Source: Rubrolithibacter sp043763625
GTDB taxonomy: Bacteria; Bacteroidota; Bacteroidia; Sphingobacteriales; Sphingobacteriaceae
Direction of reading: 5' to 3'
Assembly (NCBI GenBank): GCA_043763625.1
Contig: JAYULL010000171.1
Location: forward strand, 23,999-87,998
Length of the DNA: 64,000 nt
Shown: piece after piece, positions 17,397 through 25,064 of the stretch
How positions within the stretch are numbered: position 1 is the first letter of the stretch
Layout of the letters: each line of letters starts with the position of its first letter
Notes under the pieces: model-generated
What the model saw: the letters and a program-made list of their open reading frames with translations, nothing else
Database searches by the model: none
What the model was told of the DNA's origin: nothing
Program-made: the position numbers and the translations under genes

Positions 17397-18629
17397 ATGA
17401 AGAAAAAAGTTGTATTAGCCTTCAGCGGGGGCCTGGACACTTCATATTGCGCCATATATCTATCTAAAGATTTAGACTTAGAAGTTCATTCAGTTATAGT
17501 TGATACCGGTGGTTTTACAACAGAAGAACTGGAGCACATTGAAAAAAGAGCCTATGCACTCGGGGTTCTTTCACACCACGCTGTCGACGCCGTTAAAGGT
17601 TATTACGAAAGCAGTATCAGGTATTTAATTTACGGAAATGTTTTAAAGAACAATACTTATCCGCTTTCTGTAAGTGCCGAGCGTGTTACTCAAGCAACAG
17701 CAATTGCGGAGTATGCTAAAAAAATAAACGCGGATTTTGTAGCTCACGGATCAACGGGTGCCGGAAACGATCAGGTGCGTTTCGATATGATCTTTAATAT
17801 TTTATGTCCAAACGTGGGTATTATTACTCCTATCCGGGATTTAAAATTATCCCGCGAAGCAGAAATTCAATATTTGAAATCTCACGGCGTTGAATTTAAC
17901 TTCGAGAAAGCGCAATACTCTATCAATAAAGGCATTTGGGGAACTTCTGTGGGCGGAAAAGAAACTTTGAAATCAAAGGGGATTTTGCCGGAAGAAGCTT
18001 GGCCTACTCAAGTATCTAAATCCGGCACGGAAGAAGTCGTTTTAGAGTTTGAGAAGGGCGAATTAATGGGAGTAAACGAAGAGAAATTCAATCATCCGGC
18101 AGATGCAATAAAAGCGGTTCAAGCTATAGTCGGACCTTACGGGATAGGAAGAGATGTTCATGTAGGCGATACAATTATCGGGATTAAAGGTCGGGTAGGT
18201 TTTGAAGCCGCAGCGCCGATGGTAATTATCAAAGCCCACCATGCAATAGAAAAGCATACACTTACAAAATGGCAACTAAGCTGGAAAGATCAGCTTTCAA
18301 TGTTTTACGGAAACTGGATGCACGAAGGTCAATTTCACGATCCGGTAATGCGCAATATCGAAGCCTTTCTTACCGATACTCAAAAAACAGTTTCAGGGAA
18401 GGTGTTTGTGCAATTAATGCCTTATCGGTTCCAAGTTATGGGGATCGAATCTAAGCACGATTTAATGGCAAGCAAATTCGGTAGCTACGGGGAAATGAAC
18501 GAAGGATATACCGGAGATGATGTAAAGGGTTTTTCGAAGATTTTCGGGAATCAGGTGAAGATTTACCATAGCGTGAACCCCTCCGGCTCTCTTGAAGGGG
18601 AGAGCCTAAACGCAGATGGACATGATTAG
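17397..18629 (+). CDS. argG: Argininosuccinate synthase
   Basis: 410 residues. The N-terminal PP-loop LAFSGGLDTSYC and blocks such as STGAGNDQVRFD and FNFEKAQYSINKGIWGTSVGG identify the ATP-dependent ligase that condenses citrulline and aspartate in the cytoplasm. The last 16 residues, after KIYHSVN, are unusual: PSGSLEGESLNADGHD is encoded by a palindromic repeat (18578-18606), and the reading frame then runs 14 bases into argC. Related proteins are expected to end near ...KIYHSVN, so the native stop seems to have been displaced by the insertion. Confidence 0.95.
   Translation: MKKKVVLAFSGGLDTSYCAIYLSKDLDLEVHSVIVDTGGFTTEELEHIEKRAYALGVLSHHAVDAVKGYYESSIRYLIYGNVLKNNTYPLSVSAERVTQATAIAEYAKKINADFVAHGSTGAGNDQVRFDMIFNILCPNVGIITPIRDLKLSREAEIQYLKSHGVEFNFEKAQYSINKGIWGTSVGGKETLKSKGILPEEAWPTQVSKSGTEEVVLEFEKGELMGVNEEKFNHPADAIKAVQAIVGPYGIGRDVHVGDTIIGIKGRVGFEAAAPMVIIKAHHAIEKHTLTKWQLSWKDQLSMFYGNWMHEGQFHDPVMRNIEAFLTDTQKTVSGKVFVQLMPYRFQVMGIESKHDLMASKFGSYGEMNEGYTGDDVKGFSKIFGNQVKIYHSVNPSGSLEGESLNADGHD
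18578..18606. repeat. Palindromic element inserted in argG 3' end
   Basis: CCCCTCCGGCTCTC...AGGGGAGAGCC, with the stem GGCTCTC (18585-18591) / GAGAGCC (18600-18606). It is translated as part of the argG C-terminus. Confidence 0.75.
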
Positions 18630-19662
18630 GGCCGGAATTATCGGCGGTGCCGGATACACAGGAGGTGAACTACTTCGAATTCTGGTAAACCACCTTTTCG
18701 TTGAAATCGCTTTTGTTCACAGTAACAGCAATGCCGGAAACTATATTTTTGACGTTCATACAGATTTAATCGGTGATACCGATATTAAATTTACTAATAG
18801 TCTTGATTTTAATACGCTTTTTAACGTCTCCCCTACCGGGGGAGATTTAGAGCGGGCAGTATTGTTTCTTTGTGTAGGTCATGGCGATGCGAAAAAGTTT
18901 TTGGAAGCAAACGATGTTGACGGCAGAATAAAGATAATAGACTTAAGTCAGGATTTTAGATTAGCAGAAAACTCAAAACTCAAAGCTAAAAGCTTCCTGT
19001 ACGGCTTGCCGGAAATCAGCAGAGAGCAAATAAAATCAGCTCAAAATATTGCTAATCCCGGTTGTTTTGCAACTTGCATCCAATTAGCTCTGCTTCCTTT
19101 AGCGAAAGCAGGATTATTAAAAAACGAAGCGCATATTTCTGCAACTACAGGCTCAACCGGTGCCGGACAAAGCTTGTCGCAAACTTCCCATTTTAGTTGG
19201 AGGAATAATAACCTTTCGGTTTACAAGGCTTTCGAGCATCAGCATTTAAAAGAAATCGGCGAGTCCTTAAACAGCTTACAAGATCAAGTTTCTCTCTCTC
19301 CTTCGGAGAGGGCCGTGGTCAGGCTTAATTTTATTCCCTACAGAGGAGATTTTACCCGAGGTATCATGGCTTCTGTTTACACAGAATGCAATTTAAGCGA
19401 GGAAGAAATTCGGGAGTTGTATAGGCAATATTATCAAGATCATGTTTTTACTCATGTAAGTGAAAAGAATATTGACCTAAAGCAAGTAGTCAACACCAAT
19501 AAATGTTTGTTGTATGTCGAGAAACACGGGAACAAAGCATTTATTTTAAGCATAATCGATAACCTATTAAAGGGAGCTTCCGGACAAGCAGTTCAAAATA
19601 TGAACCTGATGTTCGGATTGGATGAACGGGAGGGGCTGAGGTTGAAAGCCGGGGCTTTTTGA
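18616..19662 (+). CDS. argC: N-acyl-gamma-glutamyl-phosphate reductase with two in-frame insertions
   Basis: 348 residues. The Rossmann start AGIIGGAGYTGGELLRIL and the active-site Cys150 in NPGCFATC identify ArgC, which reduces N-acyl-glutamyl phosphate to the semialdehyde. It overlaps argG by 14 bases; ATG 18622 is an alternative start. Residues about 70-81 (NVSPTGGDLERA) and about 225-236 (VSLSPSERAVVR) do not fit the family pattern, and their DNA is palindromic (18827-18845 and 19294-19312), so both look like repeat-derived peptide insertions that kept the frame. The catalytic segments are intact, so the enzyme is probably active. Confidence 0.93.
   Translation: MDMIRAGIIGGAGYTGGELLRILVNHLFVEIAFVHSNSNAGNYIFDVHTDLIGDTDIKFTNSLDFNTLFNVSPTGGDLERAVLFLCVGHGDAKKFLEANDVDGRIKIIDLSQDFRLAENSKLKAKSFLYGLPEISREQIKSAQNIANPGCFATCIQLALLPLAKAGLLKNEAHISATTGSTGAGQSLSQTSHFSWRNNNLSVYKAFEHQHLKEIGESLNSLQDQVSLSPSERAVVRLNFIPYRGDFTRGIMASVYTECNLSEEEIRELYRQYYQDHVFTHVSEKNIDLKQVVNTNKCLLYVEKHGNKAFILSIIDNLLKGASGQAVQNMNLMFGLDEREGLRLKAGAF
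18822..18858. repeat. Palindromic element inside argC, first
   Basis: TCTCCCC (18827-18833) and GGGGGAGA (18838-18845) form a near-perfect hairpin, followed by TTTAGAGCGGGC, as in common Bacteroidota intergenic repeats. The frame is kept. Confidence 0.75.
19287..19323. repeat. Palindromic element inside argC, second
   Basis: CTCTCC-TTC-GGAGAG followed by GGCCGTGGTCAGG. It is the same family and the same translated frame as the argF' element at 21885, giving SPSERAVVR here and SPPERAGVR there. Confidence 0.8.
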
Positions 19663-19701
19663 GTGAAAAGTTAAAAGTATAAAGCTAAAAGTTATTAGGA
19701 A

Positions 19702-20034
19702 GTGCAAGATTACCAGGAGTTATTGGTTTGGCAAAATTCACATAGGTTTACATTAAGCGTTTACCAAAATGTTTCTTCGTTTCCTAAAGAAGAAGCTTAC
19801 AACTTGGTAAGTCAGCTTAAACGAGCTTCATCTTCAATACCTACAAACATTGCCGAAGGAACAGGCAGATATACTCAAAAGGATTTCGCAGGCTTTTTGC
19901 AAAATGCATTAGGCTCGGCTCATGAGATAGAATATCTTTTACTTCTTTCGAAAGACTTAGGATTTATACCTGACAATTCTTTTATCGACTTAAATAGTAG
20001 GGTCAATGAAACCAAAGCGATGCTGATGCCTTGA
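19702..20034 (+). CDS. Four-helix bundle protein (23S rRNA IVS-type), C-terminus frameshifted
   Basis: 110 residues from a GTG start. YQELLVWQNSHRFTLSVYQN, SQLKRASSSIPTNIAEGTGR and SAHEIEYLLLLSKDLGF are hallmarks of the small four-helix bundle family first seen in rRNA intervening sequences. Function is unknown. It is wedged between argC and argD in the same direction. The end ...NETKAMLMP then stop is abnormal: adding one base after the ATG-CT at about 20023 restores KAMLDALIKKVRIL with a stop 14 codons on, the expected family ending. So the last turn is lost by a one-base deletion, or the read is in error. Confidence 0.8.
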   Translation: MQDYQELLVWQNSHRFTLSVYQNVSSFPKEEAYNLVSQLKRASSSIPTNIAEGTGRYTQKDFAGFLQNALGSAHEIEYLLLLSKDLGFIPDNSFIDLNSRVNETKAMLMP

Positions 20035-20089
20035 TTAAGAAAGTCCGCATACTTTAAACTTTTCACTTTCAACCTTAAACTCCATCAAC

Positions 20090-21238
20090 ATGAATCTCTT
20101 CAACGTTTACCCCATCAACAATATAGAAATCGTAAAAGGCCAAGGCAGCTTAGTTTGGGACAATAAGGGCCAAGAGTATTTAGACTTATACGGTGGCCAT
20201 GCGGTTATCTCTATCGGACATACTCACCCGCACTATGTTAGCCGGGTTACTGAGCAATTGAACAAGCTCGGATTTTATTCTAACTCGATAGAAATTCCGA
20301 TCCAAAAACAATTAGCGGAAAAGCTTGGGAAGGTTTCCGGAAAAGAAGATTATCAATTATTTCTGATAAACTCCGGTGCGGAGGCTACCGAGAATGCTTT
20401 AAAACTTGCTTCTTTTTATAACGGGCGAAAAAAGATTATTTCGTTTACCGGAGCATTTCACGGTCGAACTTCATTAGCCGTTGCGGTTACGGATAATCCT
20501 AAAATTATAGCGCCTGTAAATCAAACAGACAATGTTATTTTCCTTCCTCATAATGATGAAGAAGCTTTAGAGAAAGCTTTCGCAGATTTCGGGGAAGAGA
20601 TTTGTGCTGTAATTATTGAAGGAATTCAAGGAGTCGGCGGAATTAGAGTTGCATCAGAGAATTTCTTACAGACAATTCGTTCGCTTTGCGATACTTATAA
20701 TGCCGTTTTCATTGCTGATTCTGTACAGTGCGGCTACGGCAGAACGGGCAAATTCTACTCTCACGATTATGCCGGAATAGATGCAGATGTCTACACCATG
20801 GCTAAGGGAATGGGTAACGGTTTCCCGATAGGCGCTATTTCTATTGCTCCTAAATTTGAGGCTTGGCACGGAATGCTCGGAACAACTTTTGGCGGAAACC
20901 ATCTGGCATGTGCTGCTGCGTTAGCAGTACTGGAAATAATAGAAAAAGAAAACCTGATGCAAAATGCAACTGATCTGGGAGCTTATTTGATAACCGAGTT
21001 GAAAAAATTTGATGTAATTAAAGAAGTCAGGGGCCGCGGTTTGATGATAGGAATAGATTTACCGGAAGAACTAAGTCAAGTAAAGAAGAATTTATTATTT
21101 AAACATCATATTTTTACCGGCGAAGCAAAACCGAACGTAATTCGTTTGCTTCCGGCGTTAACTTTAACTATGGCTGATGCGGACAGATTTTTAGAAGCAC
21201 TGGCTGTAGAGTTTAAGGCAGAGGCTGTAAAAATTTAA
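20090..21238 (+). CDS. argD: Acyl-ornithine aminotransferase
   Basis: 382 residues, PLP-dependent class III aminotransferase. LFLINSGAEATENALKLA, FTGAFHGRTS, VIIEGIQGVGG, FIADSVQCGYGRTG and the PLP lysine in TMAKGMGNGFPIGA are all present; length is normal for ArgD. It transfers an amino group from glutamate to N-acyl-glutamate semialdehyde. Unlike argG, argC and argF', it carries no palindromic insertion. Confidence 0.95.
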   Translation: MNLFNVYPINNIEIVKGQGSLVWDNKGQEYLDLYGGHAVISIGHTHPHYVSRVTEQLNKLGFYSNSIEIPIQKQLAEKLGKVSGKEDYQLFLINSGAEATENALKLASFYNGRKKIISFTGAFHGRTSLAVAVTDNPKIIAPVNQTDNVIFLPHNDEEALEKAFADFGEEICAVIIEGIQGVGGIRVASENFLQTIRSLCDTYNAVFIADSVQCGYGRTGKFYSHDYAGIDADVYTMAKGMGNGFPIGAISIAPKFEAWHGMLGTTFGGNHLACAAALAVLEIIEKENLMQNATDLGAYLITELKKFDVIKEVRGRGLMIGIDLPEELSQVKKNLLFKHHIFTGEAKPNVIRLLPALTLTMADADRFLEALAVEFKAEAVKI

Positions 21239-21255
21239 CTATTAATCTTAGTGCT

Positions 21256-21318
21256 TGTCACTCTGAGCGTAGTCGAAGAGTCTAAGCAATAGATGCTTCG
21301 CTCACGATCAGCATGACA
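21256..21318. repeat. TGTCACTCTGAGC...GCATGACA intergenic repeat
   Basis: A 63-base imperfect palindrome whose ends TGTCA and TGACA face each other, with CGTAGTCGAAGAGTCT inside. This type is common between Bacteroidota genes. It lies in the argD-argF' gap and may attenuate or stabilise the operon transcript. Confidence 0.75.
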
Positions 21319-21356
21319 AAATGCAATAATAACACTTCATTATCGAACAATAAAGG

Positions 21357-22376
21357 ATGCGAATTTTTACTTCTGTTCACGACGTTAACAATGTTCCGGC
21401 AATTGTTGACGAAGCTTTATTTCTGAAGCAAAATCCATTTTCAAACCAAGAAATAGGGAAAAACAAAACAATCGGGCTGATATTCATGAACCCGAGCCTT
21501 CGAACTCGCTTAAGCACACAAAAAGCTGCTCTTAACTTGGGTATGAACGTTATCGTAATGAACATGGATAAAGAGGGTTGGGCTTTAGAAACCCGCGACG
21601 GAGTAGTAATGAACGGAACAACGGTAGAACATATACGCGAAGCTGCCGGAGTGATGGGAGAATATTGTGATATTTTAGGTATCCGCTCGTTTCCCGGCCT
21701 AAAAGACAAAGAAGAAGATTACAGTGAGGACATTTTTAACAAGTTTGTAAAATACAGTGGCAAACCGGTTGTAAGTTTAGAAAGCGCAATACGCCATCCG
21801 CTGCAAAGTCTAGCCGATTTAATTACTATAGTGGAACATTCTAAGGTATCTTCTGTGATAGAAAATGCAAACGGCGGTTTTGTTCCCTCTCCACCGGAGA
21901 GGGCCGGGGTGAGGCCCAAAGTAGTTCTCACTTGGGCTCCTCACGTAAAATCTCTTCCTCAAGCTGTCCCAAACTCCTTTTCTGAATGGATGTGCAGAGC
22001 ACAAAATGAAGGAATGCTTGACTTTGTAATCACGCATCCCGAAGGATATGAACTTGCAGAAGAATTTACTCAGGGAGCAAAAATCACGCATAATCAGGAT
22101 GAAGCTTTAAAAGGAGCTGATTTTATTTATGTAAAAAACTGGTCGAGCTTTAAGGATTATGGAAAAGTTCTAACCTCGGGTGAGGGTTGGATGTTAAACC
22201 GGGAAAGACTTAAGAGCACTAACCGAGCAAAAGTAATGCATTGTCTTCCCGTGAGACGAGATTTAGAATTAAGTTCTGACATTTTAGACAGCCACGATTC
22301 TATAGTAATTAAAGAAGCAGGAAATAGGGTGTGGGCTGCGCAGGCAGTATTAACGCGAATGTTGAAAAACCTTTAG
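21357..22376 (+). CDS. argF': N-acylornithine carbamoyltransferase (probably N-succinyl-specific)
   Basis: 339 residues of the AOTCase/SOTCase branch of the transcarbamylases: carbamoyl-phosphate loop NPSLRTRLST (residues 45-54), HPLQSLADL (147-155), HCLPVRRDLE (295-304) and the C-terminal KEAGNRVWAAQ. In this branch the carbamoyl group is added to N-acyl-ornithine rather than ornithine. Residue 90, in GTTVEHI, aligns by position with Glu92 of the acetyl-specific Xanthomonas enzyme and Pro90 of the succinyl-specific Bacteroides fragilis enzyme; Val here predicts a preference for N-succinylornithine. Residues about 164-187 are a repeat-derived insertion. Confidence 0.93.
   Translation: MRIFTSVHDVNNVPAIVDEALFLKQNPFSNQEIGKNKTIGLIFMNPSLRTRLSTQKAALNLGMNVIVMNMDKEGWALETRDGVVMNGTTVEHIREAAGVMGEYCDILGIRSFPGLKDKEEDYSEDIFNKFVKYSGKPVVSLESAIRHPLQSLADLITIVEHSKVSSVIENANGGFVPSPPERAGVRPKVVLTWAPHVKSLPQAVPNSFSEWMCRAQNEGMLDFVITHPEGYELAEEFTQGAKITHNQDEALKGADFIYVKNWSSFKDYGKVLTSGEGWMLNRERLKSTNRAKVMHCLPVRRDLELSSDILDSHDSIVIKEAGNRVWAAQAVLTRMLKNL
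21880..21916. repeat. Palindromic element inside argF'
   Basis: CCCTCTCC (21885-21892) and GGAGAGGG (21896-21903), followed by CCGGGGTGAGG. Translated as VPSPPERAGVRP in the middle of ArgF'. Same family as 19287-19323. Confidence 0.82.
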
Positions 22377-22548
22377 CAGAAGTATATCTCTAAGTCTTTT
22401 AAAAATACGGACGAAAAGAAGTTTTAACCTTTATGCAGAAATACCGTTTTGCCACAATTGTATTTGCAGTTTGATGAGAGACATAGAGCATAATATCTGC
22501 CTTTTTGGTATCAAAAGAGTTAGTAAAACATCATTGTTTATTCTCCCC

Positions 22549-22682
22549 TAGCCAAGGGCGGTCCTCAAGCCGGAGCTTTAACCGGTAAAGATATTTTAGT
22601 TATTTTTTCGGAACCACACGCTTACATTTCTGCCGGTGTTCCAATAAACAGAAAGCATCCATACCGAGAATTACATTATTAA
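22549..22682 (+). pseudogene. Possible PaiB/FMN-binding regulator fragment
   Basis: Reads LAKGGPQAGALTGKDILVIF then SEPHAYISAGVPINRKHPYR and stop. The block (D/G)KEVLVIF.GPHAYISP is characteristic of PaiB-type FMN-binding proteins. It has no start and no continuation, so it is at best a decayed internal fragment. Confidence 0.35.
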
Positions 22683-22880
22683 CGCCGACCTGCCGCCACA
22701 GACGTCAGGATATTTACTTTGGGAAGGCAAACGATATGAACTAAAGGCGGGCCGGTTCGCCTGGCACCCGCTTCCGCCGGGGGAATAAAGGGAAAAAAAT
22801 TTATTTTTTCTATTACGTGTTTAAACTTCTTTATAAAACTTTTGTCTATGATGCATAGAGTTTTTTAGTGTAGGTGTAGA

Positions 22881-22917
22881 GAGGGGGGGCAGTTCGAAAG
22901 GGCTGCTCTCTTTTTTT
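22881..22917 (+). terminator. Terminator-like hairpin without an obvious gene
   Basis: GGGGGGCAG and CTGCTCTCT pair (with G-U pairs) over a 10-base loop and are followed by seven T on the plus strand. The nearest plus-strand gene ends 500 bases upstream, so it may terminate a long arg leader-out or a small RNA. Confidence 0.45.
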
Positions 22918-22924
22918 GTGTAAC

Positions 22925-23371
22925 TTACTTTTTTCCCTCCGTCGAATTCCTCCTGATCAGCTCGTCCAGACTCCATTTGCCTGCACCGAAAACCAATAAG
23001 GCTAATAAGAAGATTAAGTAATAAAGCGGTATCTCGAATCCGTTATCGCCTGCTTCAAAGCCATTGCCCCAATGCACCGTTTTGATGGCAACAAGCATCA
23101 CGACAATTAGCGGGATAGTAATAAAACGTATTCCTAATCCTAGAACTAACAGAATGACTCCTAAAGCTTCGGTTCCGGCAGCGAGGTAAGCGTTTAAAGC
23201 CGGAAAAGGAATACCCATTCCTTTAAACCAGTCTATAATATCATTTATATTAGTCCATTTCATAACTGCAGGTTCGTAAAAACCGTAAGCTAAGACCATG
23301 CGAATAAGAAACAGTGGAAGTGATTTTGCCGTTGAAAGCAAAGCAATGTACTTCAATACAAATTTTTTCAT
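22925..23371 (-). CDS. DoxX-family membrane protein of the bufferin-type operon
   Basis: 148 residues with four predicted membrane helices; LFLIRMVLAYGFYEPAVMKW, WFKGMGIPFPALNAYLAAGTE and GTEALGVILLVLGLGIRF follow the DoxX pattern. It lies 44 bases after the DUF2063 gene and is last in a row with the precursor peptide, MNIO and DUF2063 genes. DoxX proteins are regular members of bufferin/HvfABC-type operons, where their role is not settled but is probably in membrane redox or in handling the mature peptide. Confidence 0.85.
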   Translation of the reverse strand: MKKFVLKYIALLSTAKSLPLFLIRMVLAYGFYEPAVMKWTNINDIIDWFKGMGIPFPALNAYLAAGTEALGVILLVLGLGIRFITIPLIVVMLVAIKTVHWGNGFEAGDNGFEIPLYYLIFLLALLVFGAGKWSLDELIRRNSTEGKK

Positions 23372-23415
23372 TTTGTTTGATTTAATTATGAAGGAAAGGA
23401 TTGATAAGATTTATG

Positions 23416-24165
23416 TTACAGCTTAAAACCCAAGATGAATTGCTTTTGCTTCATCTCGTTTAAAAAGTTTACGGTATATTCGATAAGTTGGTTTTTTTCG
23501 GTATCAGGAAACAAAGAAGCTGTTTCGTCTAATATTTCTTGCAGGGTATATTCGGCGTTAAGCAGTTGCTCAACCACAATCGCGTAAAGTCCGGAAAGAT
23601 TAACAAACTCCACTTCGCGGGTTTCCAAATCCCGATAGGCCAGTAGAAAGTATACTCCTTTGTTAACCTCCAAATTTTCAGGAGTTGTAAGATGAACCGG
23701 ATATTCGAATTGAACAATTTTAGTTTCAGGATTAACAACAACGATGTCGATAAGCCAATCACCTTGAGGTTTGTATTCCCGCACCGGCAAATCTTCCATA
23801 TTATAAAGCTCAATCTCGAGCCATTCGAAATATAAAAGATCCTTTAAATACGGCAGCTCGGGTTTTTCGGAGAACTCGTTTTCAATCAGATATTCGTAAA
23901 ACTCAAAGGGGAGTTTCCAAACTTGAGGCGACTGAGCTTTGTGGTTAGAAAAGAAATTTTGAACTAATTCGTGCCATTTATCCTCACCCAGTAATTGAAA
24001 AGTAATAGGATAAGCGTTTTCAAGCGTATCGAAAACTACATTGTAGACAAGTTCGCGGTAGCGGGAAATATTTTTATTTGTTCCGGGGATTTCGGGCTTT
24101 ATTCCTGTTCGGCAATAGTCGGCAAGCAAGCTTTGGGCTTCAAAAGTTTCAGACTGCAAGTGCAT
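23416..24165 (-). CDS. DUF2063 partner protein (HvfC/BufC-like)
   Basis: 249 residues. N-terminal helical DUF2063 domain (SLLADYCRTGI, ISRYRELVYNVVFDTLENAYPITFQLLGEDKWHELVQNFF...KAQSP pattern) and a C-terminal domain with WLEIELYNMEDLPV. The ATG at 24165 overlaps the end of the MNIO gene by 17 bases, showing tight coupling. In characterised systems DUF2063 proteins bind the precursor peptide and present it to the MNIO enzyme. Calling it BufC/HvfC is by domain and context. Confidence 0.87.
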   Translation of the reverse strand: MHLQSETFEAQSLLADYCRTGIKPEIPGTNKNISRYRELVYNVVFDTLENAYPITFQLLGEDKWHELVQNFFSNHKAQSPQVWKLPFEFYEYLIENEFSEKPELPYLKDLLYFEWLEIELYNMEDLPVREYKPQGDWLIDIVVVNPETKIVQFEYPVHLTTPENLEVNKGVYFLLAYRDLETREVEFVNLSGLYAIVVEQLLNAEYTLQEILDETASLFPDTEKNQLIEYTVNFLNEMKQKQFILGFKL

Positions 24166-24976
24166 GAGTTCTTACTGCTTTTGAAGCGCAAATAAATTTC
24201 AGTCGTTCTAGTTCTGTTTGCAATTCTTCCATTTCCGGAATATTGAAATCGCGTTCAAGCAAAACCGGCACGTTGTCGACCAAATTCATAGTGTAATCAA
24301 AAAGGTCGAAAACGGGTTCTACAATGGCTTCTCCGTGCGTATCAATGATTAGATCTTCCGAAACTTGTTCGTGTCCTGCCATGTGGATGTACGCAACCTC
24401 GCTTAAAGGCAATCCGCTAATAAATGCTTTTGCATCGTATTTATGATTAAAAGAGTTTACATACACATTGTTCACATCGAGCAAAAGTTTGCAACCGGAT
24501 TTGGCAACTATGGAATTGATAAAGGCGAGTTCGTCCATTTCTGCGGCAACAGGCGAATAATAAGAAACAATTTCGAGCACTAATTCTCGCCCTAAAAAGC
24601 CTTGAATAGAATCAATTCTGTTTACAATATGATTAACTGCATCATGCCGAAAAGGGATTGGAAGTAAATCGTAGAGGTGAGCGTTATTGCATTTGGAATA
24701 GCTCAAATGCTCGGAGTAGATCTTGACGTTGTATTCTTGGAGAAAATTCTTTATCTGTTTCAAAAAATCCCAATCCAACTCGTCCGGACTGCCGATAGAA
24801 AGCGAAAGACCGTGAGTAAAAATCGGATACTTCTCAGCAACTCGGTTTAGCATTTTTTTCCAATTTCCGCCTAATCCCACCCAATTTTCCGGAGCAAGTT
24901 CAACGAAGTCAGGCTTTATCACCGATCCTTCTATTAACTCTTCGGCAAAATCACGTCTAAATCCTATTCCTACCAT
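24149..24976 (-). CDS. DUF692 multinuclear non-heme iron oxidase (MNIO), HvfB/BufB-like
   Basis: 275 residues from ATG 24976 (MVGIGFRRDFAEELIEG). DUF692 TIM barrel with the expected metal-ligand set: His55 (FTHGLSLS), His90 (SEHLSY), Glu135 (VLEIVSYY), Asp167 and Asn169 (LLLDVNN), His198 (IHMAGH), Asp212 and His214 (IDTHGE), Glu241 (LLERDFNIPE). MNIOs use two or three irons and O2 to convert Cys of a ribosomal peptide into oxazolone/thioamide or thiooxazole groups. The frame is open to 25048, but codons 24977-25048 look repeat-derived. The Cys-rich peptide immediately upstream is the likely substrate. Confidence 0.9.
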   Translation of the reverse strand: MVGIGFRRDFAEELIEGSVIKPDFVELAPENWVGLGGNWKKMLNRVAEKYPIFTHGLSLSIGSPDELDWDFLKQIKNFLQEYNVKIYSEHLSYSKCNNAHLYDLLPIPFRHDAVNHIVNRIDSIQGFLGRELVLEIVSYYSPVAAEMDELAFINSIVAKSGCKLLLDVNNVYVNSFNHKYDAKAFISGLPLSEVAYIHMAGHEQVSEDLIIDTHGEAIVEPVFDLFDYTMNLVDNVPVLLERDFNIPEMEELQTELERLKFICASKAVRTHALAV

Positions 24977-25064
24977 AATTGCTTCAAAGTATTTCGTCGT
25001 CTCGACGATAGGAGAGATCCTCGCTTTCGCTTTCCTTCCCATCGTCAATACGACAAATCATTAA

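Larger units (their letters stand above)
22377..22924. other. Non-coding region where argB would often follow
   Basis: About 550 bases. No argB is present. It holds a short FMN-binding regulator relic (22549-22682), a GC-rich hairpin around 22745-22790 and a plus-strand terminator-like structure at 22881-22917. No intact gene is seen. Confidence 0.5.

Noticed and set aside
22377..22545. argB expected after argF'
   Set aside because: Frames were read for a glutamate kinase start (GG.G pattern) and none was found; argB must lie elsewhere.
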